A stretch of 8,119 nucleotides of DNA, taken from contig CAMCWG010000127.1 of the NCBI GenBank assembly GCA_945882005.1, positions 1-8,119 of the forward strand, written 5' to 3'. Under the pieces are notes generated by a model. That model was given only the letters and a program-made list of their open reading frames with translations, had not been told where the DNA came from and did no database searches. Source of the stretch: Bordetella parapertussis (lineage in GTDB: Bacteria > Pseudomonadota > Gammaproteobacteria > Burkholderiales > Burkholderiaceae_B). Of the stretch, positions 1 through 7,017 are shown piece after piece. The translations under genes and the position numbers were made by a program. The first letter of the stretch is position 1, and each line of letters begins with the position of its first letter.

Positions 1-442
1 GCTGAAACAGCTGCCACGCAACCTCACCTTTGACCATGTCGGCTGTACCAACAGGCACAGTGGATTTGTTGATGACAATTGCGGGGCCACTCAGGTGTTG
101 TCCGATTTCACGGGCAGCGGCTAATACATACCGTAGATCTGCAGAGCCGTCTTCCCCCTGGGGGGTACCGACCGCGATAAAAATAAGGGTTGGCTTGGTC
201 GCATCGGTTGCAATATTCTTTAACCCGGCTTGAATACCTAGCTCAAACGACAAATATTTGTTCGAGACCGCCCCATCGACAATTTCTTTAAGGCCCGGCT
301 CGTAAATCGGAATTTGTCCTGCCGCGAGTTTCGCGAGCTTGCCGGGATCTGTGTCGACACAGACTACGCGGTTATTTTTGCTGGCCAAACAAGCGGCAGT
401 GACCAGCCCCACATATCCTGCACCGACAACTAATATATTCAT
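1..442 (-). CDS. ugd: UDP-glucose 6-dehydrogenase, N-terminal part (3' end outside window)
   Basis: Oxidises UDP-glucose to UDP-glucuronate with two NAD+ in the cytoplasm, supplying the precursor of uronic-acid sugars and their derivatives. I translated 147 residues from the ATG at 442-440. The N-terminal Rossmann fold is clear: GAGYVGL at residues 7-13, then V29-D30 at the end of the second strand, as expected for NAD ribose binding. Family motifs follow in order: IPIYEPGL (44-51), FIAVGTP (88-94) followed by GEDGSADL (96-103), and NKSTVPVGT (125-133). The catalytic cysteine and UDP-sugar-binding domain lie beyond the left edge, so activity cannot be confirmed. The start sits directly before the strand leading into GAGYVGL; a weak AGAG (457-454) lies 11 bases upstream. 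A GDP-mannose or UDP-ManNAc dehydrogenase is a less likely alternative, because the motifs fit the UDP-glucose enzyme best. It is the last gene visible in the operon. Confidence 0.92.
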   Translation of the reverse strand, partial: MNILVVGAGYVGLVTAACLASKNNRVVCVDTDPGKLAKLAAGQIPIYEPGLKEIVDGAVSNKYLSFELGIQAGLKNIATDATKPTLIFIAVGTPQGEDGSADLRYVLAAAREIGQHLSGPAIVINKSTVPVGTADMVKGEVAWQLFQ

Positions 443-493
443 TTTCTGATTCGCTCTGATCTATCTATTACATTCAATTAACTGGGACTGCGC
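443..493. other. 51-base intergenic gap before the dehydrogenase gene
   Basis: This is the only gap longer than a few bases in the window. It is AT-rich in the middle and holds no stem-loop followed by a T-run on the minus strand, so no intrinsic terminator is seen. No convincing -35/-10 pair could be placed. The dehydrogenase is therefore probably read from the upstream operon transcript, with only a weak AGAG ribosome-binding site. Confidence 0.5.
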
Positions 494-2191
494 TCATTTT
501 GAAGCTGGTGGTTTGTCACACGCCTCAAGAACCACGGGCTTTAACTTTTCTACGATTTGCTGCCTTTTCGCAGGCGTCCCCCCCCTCAACGCAAAGTACG
601 CGTCAATTCGCATCTCAAGGGGCAAACAAGGATCTGGGTAAGTATACCGTGGGGGGGTATTGCCCGAATAGCCGTTCAACGTTGCCGCGCGGTGATCTTG
701 CGCATAAATCATGGCGTCGATTTCGGTCATAAAGAATGGCTCTGCCTTGGGTTGGGTCACAAATAAGACAGCGTCTTTTTCTAAGGGACCTATGGCAGTC
801 CGGAGCTTGTCCTGCCGCGCGCGCCACGACTGCATCGGCGTATGGTGCGGCTGGTAATACACAGACTCAAGAGTAAGAATCGCCACAAGGCCAAGAAGGC
901 ATAGGGATTTAAGGGATAAAGACGTCATTCTCGCCCGGAACGCCCAGTCAACGGCAAGGGCTACCAAAACTGCGACCGGCAGCAACATGACAAGCCCTAT
1001 TCGCGATACGGCACGAATTGAAGCCACGCCAGGTAGTTTGGCTAGCCAGGCGTAAACCGTATGGTCTCCAACAACCAAGGTCATCGCAACTAACAACAAC
1101 AAGCTGACGCACATCATCCGAGCCAGATAAATCGTCGCAGCGCTTTGTGGTGAGAAACGCAAACACCGCAATGCACCAACAAGCATCAAGAGGCCCGCAC
1201 CAAGCCCAATAAACATTTGTTGTTCGGGTCGCATTGGGATATCGGTAATAAGGCGGCCGACCCAAGCTGACAGCCCGGAATGATCACCCAGCAAGTAACT
1301 GCCAGGACGCGGCAGCATCGAAAATAATTCTGTCAGTGGTCGCGTGAATCCGTACTCGCTCGCGACGTGCTGGTAGCGTCGTAATACGACGAAAACGGTT
1401 GCGACAGCGAGGACGGTCGCAGTAACCACGAGCGCACCGGGTAGGGTACGAAACCAAGCTCGATTACTGTTCTGAATATTGCTGCGCTGAGCGTTTTGGC
1501 CAGACAATAGCCGCAAGATCACGTGGGCTAGCAGCATCGCTAGCAACAGATATAGCAAGAATACGCCGACGTAGATCGAGCAGAGGAACTGAACACATAC
1601 CCAGAACACAGCGTACGTTGCGTAAAGCAAAGATCGCTGGGTAAGGCTCCAATACCAAGTGGCTACGGCCAGCGGGATCGCGAAACGATAGACAAGCTGC
1701 GCGTGATTCTCTTTATGTAGCGCAGGCAAGGCGAAGGCAAAAACAAAGGCGCCAGCCGCAGCAGCGCCAACGGAGAACCCAAGCCGCCTAAACACATACC
1801 AACACACCCAAAAATTTAAAACTGCACCGACTAAAAACCACCCCAAATAGGCTTGCTCTCGAGGTAATCCAGCTAACCGAAAAAGGATATAGGTCCAACC
1901 CGAACCGAAATGGCTATCACTGAACGCTAGGGTGTATTCGAAGGGAAAGAAAAATCGCGGCGACCAAAGTTTGGGGACTGCCCCTGTTACCCATTGATAG
2001 AGATGCTCAAGGATGACGCTGTTGAAACGAGAGTCTCCTAAATCGCCCGGGATCATGGTGAGCCACCCGGAGGTGTTCATCAAGTAGCCCAATACTGCCA
2101 CTGCAAAAATGGCCCACAATATCAACCACTCAAGCCAAGTCGTGCCGCCGAAGACGCCCGGCCGAAACCTTGATGACAGTTGCGCACTCAT
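494..2191 (-). CDS. Polytopic inner-membrane protein, GT-C-like putative glycosyltransferase
   Basis: A 565-residue integral membrane protein. I see about ten hydrophobic segments (roughly residues 20-38, 115-134, 140-157, 167-183, 190-228 as two, 252-269, 326-342, 356-376, 398-416, 428-443) and a soluble C-terminal part of about 120 residues. After the first helix comes an acidic motif GDLGDSR (49-55), then FSDSHFGS (90-97); PGVASIRAVSR (387-397) precedes a late helix. One N-terminal helix, then a loop with conserved acidic residues, then many helices is the layout of GT-C enzymes, which use polyprenyl-phosphate sugars at the periplasmic face. I have seen similar uncharacterised proteins in polysaccharide loci, so the catalytic role is inference. 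Alternatives are a flippase-like or other envelope protein. The ATG at 2191 was chosen over an adjacent in-frame TTG. It begins 7 bases after the preceding stop without a strong Shine-Dalgarno, which suggests translational coupling. Confidence 0.8.
   Translation of the reverse strand: MSAQLSSRFRPGVFGGTTWLEWLILWAIFAVAVLGYLMNTSGWLTMIPGDLGDSRFNSVILEHLYQWVTGAVPKLWSPRFFFPFEYTLAFSDSHFGSGWTYILFRLAGLPREQAYLGWFLVGAVLNFWVCWYVFRRLGFSVGAAAAGAFVFAFALPALHKENHAQLVYRFAIPLAVATWYWSLTQRSLLYATYAVFWVCVQFLCSIYVGVFLLYLLLAMLLAHVILRLLSGQNAQRSNIQNSNRAWFRTLPGALVVTATVLAVATVFVVLRRYQHVASEYGFTRPLTELFSMLPRPGSYLLGDHSGLSAWVGRLITDIPMRPEQQMFIGLGAGLLMLVGALRCLRFSPQSAATIYLARMMCVSLLLLVAMTLVVGDHTVYAWLAKLPGVASIRAVSRIGLVMLLPVAVLVALAVDWAFRARMTSLSLKSLCLLGLVAILTLESVYYQPHHTPMQSWRARQDKLRTAIGPLEKDAVLFVTQPKAEPFFMTEIDAMIYAQDHRAATLNGYSGNTPPRYTYPDPCLPLEMRIDAYFALRGGTPAKRQQIVEKLKPVVLEACDKPPASK
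578..585. repeat. C8 homopolymer (G8 on the coding strand) inside the membrane-protein gene
   Basis: Eight C on the plus strand encode Arg-Gly-Gly (about residues 536-538 of the membrane protein). One base gained would replace the last 27 residues with a different tail of about 18 residues; one base lost would stop translation after about 9 altered residues. Runs of this length can slip during replication, but they are also prone to sequencing error. Confidence 0.9.
651..657. repeat. G7 homopolymer (C7 on the coding strand) inside the membrane-protein gene
   Basis: Seven G on the plus strand encode part of Thr-Pro-Pro (about residues 512-514). It lies 65 bases from the C8 tract, so both fall in the stretch coding for the soluble C-terminal part of the same protein. 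Confidence 0.9.
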
Positions 2192-2198
2192 CAATTAG

Positions 2199-5100
2199 TC
2201 AAGCCTGTAAGTCCATTGCGGAAACTAGCTGAGCGGTACTTTCTTTCCATGTCAGGCGTGACATCCCAGATGATTTAGGGTGTTGATCCGCGGCGAAAAG
2301 GGCAGCCCAATGATTTACTGCTTCTGCTAGTTCCCGTGCAGTAGTCGCAGAAAAATAATAGGCATTCGAGTCGGCGACTTCACGAAATACCGGCAAGTCT
2401 CTCGCAATGACCGGTAGCCCATGCTGGGCCGCTTCGATCAAGGGCAAACCAAAGCCCTCACCTTCCGAGGCAAAAATCAAGCAAGTACTGACAGCATAGA
2501 TTTTTTCAAGCATTTCATCGCTCGTGCTAGCCAACCAAAACAAGCGCTTGCCTTGCTCTGGGTGCTGTTGCATACGCTCAGCAAGCGCATCAACGAGCCA
2601 ACCTTTTTTTCCAACAATCACGAGGTTAAAGGTCTTGCCGTCTTTCCAAAGCTCATCAAAGGCGTCGAGCACGAGCTGATGTGCCTTGCGTGGCTCAACC
2701 GTGCCGACCATGAGAAAGTTCTGCTGTCCGGAGAGCTGTTGCAGCAGCGTGCTGTCTTGCGCAGATAACCCTTGGGATGGAGCTGACTGCTGTATGTCGG
2801 CACCTAAATGAAAATGCGTGATGCCGTACTCGGCGCTTGTGGGGACTCCCGCACTCTGTAACCATGCACGGTACTCCTCAGCAACAGCATTTGAGATACA
2901 TACTGCACCATCCATCTGCGCGACCAAGCGCAGCCAGCGCACAAAGGCCTCTTGCGAACCTGGCACGAAATGCTGCGGGAGTATCGCGCACAATAAGTCG
3001 TACACAACGAATTGAACGCGCACCCCTTTTGCTCGCATTTTAAGCAAACTCGACGCTTGTGTTAGTGCGACATGCGGGTGTAGATCGAGTCCCAAAAACT
3101 GATCCCCACTGCGATAGAAGATTGGCTCGTCCACCAAGTCTTCCGATAAGGACGCCCCCAAAAAACTTCGCATGAAATTTCTAGCCTGTCGATACCCTTG
3201 CTCGTGCATCGAGGCGTATACCGGAACCACCACAAAACCAACAGGTGGCGCATCGACTAACGCACGCAATACCGAGCGAACGACGCGTTGAATGCCACTT
3301 TTTGCATCGCGCACAACGAGCTCTGAGATATCCACAAACAATTGCCGATGTCCCGCCGCTGGATGATTATTCGCAATCGCACGCGAAACATTGAACTTAT
3401 CCGGCACAGATAGCTTTCGTAAATCGAGGCCTGCAATCGCCTCAATCAATTGTTGCTTTAACGGGGTTGCACCCAAGACCTCTTTGAGGGTCGCCCCCGC
3501 AATTGGCTGCTTAGCCAGTCTTTGCGACTCGATTGCCTGCAGGGCTTCATCAACTTTTACATACACGTCGTCGACAGTAATGGCGTTTAAGCAGCGCAGC
3601 GCATACGGGCAGTCAGCGGGTTGCGCGATATGGCACGGCGAACACGGTACAGGCTGGTGCACCACATAAGAGCGGCCAAATACGGGCGCCCACTCTTTAA
3701 CGGTCTCATGACCACCATAAATACCGATCACAAGAAGGCCTAAATAGCCGCCAATATGTACGCCAAAGGAATTGTTGGCAATACAAATCACATTTTGGCT
3801 TAAGGAATCCGTCAAGGCCTGCATACTCAAACCAACATGGACGTCAAGCTTGTCGCAAAGCGGTAACGGGTACTCAAGGTGCTCGCGCTCGTTCGTAAAA
3901 TAAACATTGATGCGATCGACGGCAGGATTGCTGTTTAGCTTTTCGATCAATGCTCGATAGCTTGCTGGGCTCCATTCCTTGACTGTATTCCCCGCCTTGG
4001 GGAAGATTGCGAAACAGTTGGACTTAGGCTCAGGCCTCGCAGACAGCACTGGGTAATCAACCCCGTCGGTTGCGGCGTGAGGAAGCGCCTCCACCAAACG
4101 CGCCATCTGAATGGGGGCTGGAACCTCACTCAGCGCGTTGGCCTCAAATAAATAATCTGTGACGGACGCCAACTTCACACCAAGCCGCGCATCCAGCTTC
4201 GGATTAAACGTTTCGTAACCGACTCTTAACTTTGCTGGAATTCGATCCAGAATGAAGCGGGTATCACGCTGACGCCGCAAATCTATTGCGATGTCATACT
4301 CAGTCAGGCTGCCGACTAACTCTGTGAGCTTTTGCTCTGACGCTGAGGCAGACTCCGAGGACTTTTTACGGAAATAGTCAAAAGAGTAAATGTGTCTAAA
4401 TTGGTGGAGCGTTTCGGCAAGTGGTACGGACCACGAACCAGCGATCAAATCGATATGCGCCTGTGGGTAACGCGACCTCAGCTTTGTTAAGGCGGGAATA
4501 GCCAAAATAAAGTCACCGAGATGGTCCAGCTTCAGGACTGCAATCTTAAGAGGACGGCTCTCGTACAACGAAGTACGAACGACTCGCGTATCAGAAACTA
4601 TTTTGTTAAAAGATTGCCCACCAGATCCTAAGGCAGGCGCAAACCGCTCTAGCGCCTTTAATGCAAGCTTCGCACTCCGATCCCAGGTAAAGGTTTTAGA
4701 ATGCACCAACCCGTGGGAGACCAGCCGCTGTCGTAGCGCTGTGTCAACCAGCGCCTCCTCAAGCTTTGTCCGAATAGATGGGGCCGACTCTGGGTCAAAC
4801 ATCGCTTCAGGCAGTCCGATCACCTCGAGCAAGCTCGTCGCATGTGACCCAATGACCGGCGCGCCACACGACATAGCCTCGAGAGGAGGAATTCCAAAGC
4901 CTTCATGCAAGGATGGAAACACAAATAGCGCACAAATGTTGTAGAGCTTTAACAGATCTGCGTCATCAACATAACCTGGTAACAAAATTTCGTCGGGCTC
5001 GAGTCCATGGCGCGCTGCTGTTTCTTTAAATGACTGAGTATGACCAGGCGGCATTTTGCCCGCCAACACCAACTGGTACTGCGCTCTGAGCGCAGGGCTT

Positions 5101-5852
5101 AAGCCCGCGTAGGCTTCAATGAGGCGATGCAAGTTCTTGCGATCGTCTGCGCCGCCCGTATAAAAAACAAACGGGCGAGATATGCCCAGGCGCTTAAGCA
5201 AGTCTGCTCGGTCAGTATCGGCTATCTCAATTTTTACAAACGCATCATCAAACGCACCAGAAACTGTGACGACTTGGTCTTGATCAAACTGGAGGGATGT
5301 GAGCGCCTCAAGTCGCGCGCGTTCAGATATCGCTAACAGTAGCCGACTTTGTTTTAAAGACTCGATCTTGCCTGCGTAATAGGTGCGCAGGATTTGGTTA
5401 CCCAGAAAGTGTTCGTCTGGACTAATCAGTGGGATCAAATCGTAGAGGATGACAGCAGTTGGAATGAAACCGTCAAATCGTCCGATCGTCGTGATTGCGT
5501 CGTCACCGTAGCCTTCAAACAGACTTGTAACAAGCACTACGTCAGGCTCAAGCGCAACCAGAAAAGCCTCACGTATCTTTTCAGAGATCGCACGGCGCAC
5601 CGCATTGTCGGGATGTAGCTCGTACGCTGGCCCCACGGCATCCCAAACAACAATATTCTTCTGCGGCAAGATACCGTCGAAGGCTTGTCTGATTGGAGCA
5701 AGCGTCTCAGGGAACAACCCATTTAGAGCAATGATGACTTCGTGCTCGCCGCGCTGTCGAGCGATTGCGAGCGAAAGCGACAAACTGTAGCGGCCGATAC
5801 CACGAAAACGGCTTTCAGTCTGCGCGCCTTGAAGATCGATCACTATCCGCAT
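2199..5852 (-). CDS. Trimodular glycosyltransferase, GT4-GT9-GT4 (1217 aa)
   Basis: A cytoplasmic enzyme probably making two or three linkages of the surface glycan. Module 1 (about 1-405) is a GT4 (GT-B fold) enzyme: glycine-rich RFRGIGRY (15-22), donor-site R238-K239-N240, and the EX7E pair E317/E325 in HEGFGIPPLE. Module 2 (about 434-772) resembles GT9 heptosyltransferases: IAVLKLDHLGD (437-447) with D447 where the family has its catalytic Asp, KEWSPASY (625-632), GGHETVKEW (713-721), then a four-Cys cluster C737, C740, C748, C754. A mostly helical linker (773-835) leads to module 3 (about 836-1217), a second GT4 enzyme: DISELVVRDAKSGIQR (841-856), EPRK (1053-1056) and EX7E pair E1132/E1140. 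All three sets of signature residues look intact. Sugars and linkages cannot be read from sequence. Multidomain mannosyltransferases such as E. coli WbdA are a known parallel. The ATG overlaps the preceding stop; weak GAG and AAGG lie 8 and 13 bases upstream. Confidence 0.93.
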   Translation of the reverse strand: MRIVIDLQGAQTESRFRGIGRYSLSLSLAIARQRGEHEVIIALNGLFPETLAPIRQAFDGILPQKNIVVWDAVGPAYELHPDNAVRRAISEKIREAFLVALEPDVVLVTSLFEGYGDDAITTIGRFDGFIPTAVILYDLIPLISPDEHFLGNQILRTYYAGKIESLKQSRLLLAISERARLEALTSLQFDQDQVVTVSGAFDDAFVKIEIADTDRADLLKRLGISRPFVFYTGGADDRKNLHRLIEAYAGLSPALRAQYQLVLAGKMPPGHTQSFKETAARHGLEPDEILLPGYVDDADLLKLYNICALFVFPSLHEGFGIPPLEAMSCGAPVIGSHATSLLEVIGLPEAMFDPESAPSIRTKLEEALVDTALRQRLVSHGLVHSKTFTWDRSAKLALKALERFAPALGSGGQSFNKIVSDTRVVRTSLYESRPLKIAVLKLDHLGDFILAIPALTKLRSRYPQAHIDLIAGSWSVPLAETLHQFRHIYSFDYFRKKSSESASASEQKLTELVGSLTEYDIAIDLRRQRDTRFILDRIPAKLRVGYETFNPKLDARLGVKLASVTDYLFEANALSEVPAPIQMARLVEALPHAATDGVDYPVLSARPEPKSNCFAIFPKAGNTVKEWSPASYRALIEKLNSNPAVDRINVYFTNEREHLEYPLPLCDKLDVHVGLSMQALTDSLSQNVICIANNSFGVHIGGYLGLLVIGIYGGHETVKEWAPVFGRSYVVHQPVPCSPCHIAQPADCPYALRCLNAITVDDVYVKVDEALQAIESQRLAKQPIAGATLKEVLGATPLKQQLIEAIAGLDLRKLSVPDKFNVSRAIANNHPAAGHRQLFVDISELVVRDAKSGIQRVVRSVLRALVDAPPVGFVVVPVYASMHEQGYRQARNFMRSFLGASLSEDLVDEPIFYRSGDQFLGLDLHPHVALTQASSLLKMRAKGVRVQFVVYDLLCAILPQHFVPGSQEAFVRWLRLVAQMDGAVCISNAVAEEYRAWLQSAGVPTSAEYGITHFHLGADIQQSAPSQGLSAQDSTLLQQLSGQQNFLMVGTVEPRKAHQLVLDAFDELWKDGKTFNLVIVGKKGWLVDALAERMQQHPEQGKRLFWLASTSDEMLEKIYAVSTCLIFASEGEGFGLPLIEAAQHGLPVIARDLPVFREVADSNAYYFSATTARELAEAVNHWAALFAADQHPKSSGMSRLTWKESTAQLVSAMDLQA

Positions 5853-5854
5853 TA
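5850..5854 (-). promoter_or_regulatory. TAATG stop-start overlap, methyltransferase to glycosyltransferase
   Basis: The TAA ending the methyltransferase (5854-5852) shares its last A with the ATG of the glycosyltransferase (5852-5850). Such overlaps usually mean translational coupling by terminating ribosomes, which fits the weak Shine-Dalgarno here. Confidence 0.85.
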
Positions 5855-7015
5855 GCGTTTCTCAACCTTTTGCGTCTCGACTTTCTTGATTGCCGCATCG
5901 AGATCTAGAAATGTTTCACGCACCGCCGACGGCTCTTGGCTGAGCTCCCAATTCACCTTCTCGGTTTCCGTCCAAGGCTTAAGACTCGGATCGGATACAA
6001 CAGAAATTCTGGCAAGAATCGGATTGATGATTTTGCTCAAGCCGATGAGCCTAGAAAATTTTGCAAGTTTTGCGTGTAGCGCGGGCTTGGTCTTGATAAA
6101 CCCTTTGACCCGTTGGTCAATTTTTTTTGCGAGCTTTTTTAAGAGCCGCTTCAATCGTGCTTTGGGCCGACTAGCCTCAAAATGTTGCTGTTTGGTTTCG
6201 AGCACAACCAGTCGCCGATCAAACTCTTGCAAAATTCCATGCACGTCATTTAAGAGCGCATGCAGGCGCTGATCCGACTGCTCTTCGTAGCGTCCTGACA
6301 CGCCAGCGAGCGTAACGCCATACTCAAGACCAAACGCTTGACCAACCTGAAGTAATACCTGTGCATCAGCAACCTTCTGCGCAACGATCGCATAGTCTGG
6401 ACTAACTCCGCTCAGTACATCATGCACCGTTAGGCGCCGCGCATCCGTTAAGTTAACCGGCTCTTGCAGGCGTAACAGCTTGGTTCGGCTAAAGCCATAG
6501 TATTCGGGCAGAAACTCAAGCAACTGTGGCGGCAAAGGTCTGTTGTGTGTCGGGTCGAGATAGAAGTTTGCTGAGCCGACGACGATGTTCTCGGGGTTTG
6601 GAGTTTCTAATATCAACAGGCCAGCGGGTCGCAAGACGCGCAAGGCTTCTTGAACCACCTGTTGCAACACCTCAAAGGGAATATGCTCTGCGAAATGAAA
6701 GCCCGAGACAACTGCTTGGCTCGAGTCAGGCAGTTTCTTTAGTGCACTAAGTGCGTCTTCGGTCATGACACGCAAACCGCGATCGCGACACTCCTGCAAC
6801 ATGCCATCGTCTAAGTCTGCGCCACGTGCGTCTAAACCAATTTCAGTGAGCAGTTCGAGCCATTCTCCCCGACCACAACCCAAATCAAGTGTTTGTGACC
6901 CTGGGTACAAATTCGCCAAAGGCAATACAAACGGAATATATACTCGTTGCCGATTTTTGATAGCGTCCCGCGAACCGCGATGCTTGTCTTCAAAGGCGCG
7001 ATAAAAACCGTCCAT
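5852..7015 (-). CDS. SAM-dependent methyltransferase with coiled coil and basic tail
   Basis: A 387-residue protein with a class I methyltransferase domain at about residues 1-180. It opens with FYRAFEDKHRGSR (4-16), then has SAM-binding motif I LDLGCGRGEW (43-52), acidic GADLDD (65-70), HFAEHI (107-112) and LETPNPEN (136-143). This family is common in polysaccharide loci, and O- or C-methylation of the glycan is the likely role. Residues 247-281 form a coiled coil with a perfect 4-3 hydrophobic spacing: L251, L255, V258, L262, F265, L269, L272, then Q276 and F279. Residues 282-337 are Lys/Arg-rich with interspersed hydrophobics, like an amphipathic membrane-binding segment. Together with the adjacent Wzt gene, this suggests a chain-capping enzyme comparable in layout, not in sequence, to WbdD; no kinase domain is present. 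The ATG at 7015 (GGAG 11 bases upstream, overlap with the preceding stop) is preferred over a GTG four codons earlier that abuts the GGAG. Confidence 0.9.
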   Translation of the reverse strand: MDGFYRAFEDKHRGSRDAIKNRQRVYIPFVLPLANLYPGSQTLDLGCGRGEWLELLTEIGLDARGADLDDGMLQECRDRGLRVMTEDALSALKKLPDSSQAVVSGFHFAEHIPFEVLQQVVQEALRVLRPAGLLILETPNPENIVVGSANFYLDPTHNRPLPPQLLEFLPEYYGFSRTKLLRLQEPVNLTDARRLTVHDVLSGVSPDYAIVAQKVADAQVLLQVGQAFGLEYGVTLAGVSGRYEEQSDQRLHALLNDVHGILQEFDRRLVVLETKQQHFEASRPKARLKRLLKKLAKKIDQRVKGFIKTKPALHAKLAKFSRLIGLSKIINPILARISVVSDPSLKPWTETEKVNWELSQEPSAVRETFLDLDAAIKKVETQKVEKR

Positions 7016-7017
7016 TA
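7013..7017 (-). promoter_or_regulatory. TAATG stop-start overlap, wzt to methyltransferase
   Basis: The wzt stop TAA (7017-7015) shares one A with the methyltransferase ATG (7015-7013), indicating translational coupling. A GGAG at 7030-7027, inside the end of wzt, is the only plausible Shine-Dalgarno. The eight bases CGCTAATG here are identical to those at the next junction. Confidence 0.85.

Noticed and set aside
443..493. Promoter or terminator ahead of the dehydrogenase gene
   Set aside because: AT-rich hexamers are present but no properly spaced -35/-10 pair, and there is no hairpin followed by a T-run.
948..1265. 105-codon open frame on the minus strand inside the membrane-protein gene
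   Set aside because: It is out of frame with the membrane protein, has an unlikely Cys/Arg-rich composition and no start-site evidence.
2192..2194. TTG as the membrane-protein start
   Set aside because: An ATG is the very next codon, and nothing favours the rare start.
2421..2768. 115-codon open frame on the plus strand
   Set aside because: Antisense to the second GT4 module; no family features, and the real gene is secure on the other strand.
4603..4944. 113-codon open frame on the plus strand
   Set aside because: Antisense to the first GT4 module, including its EX7E region; no recognisable motif.
5886..6272. 128-codon open frame on the plus strand
   Set aside because: It lies wholly antisense to the methyltransferase, whose motifs are clear. 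Its product is Ser/Arg-rich with no recognisable domain, typical of a shadow frame.
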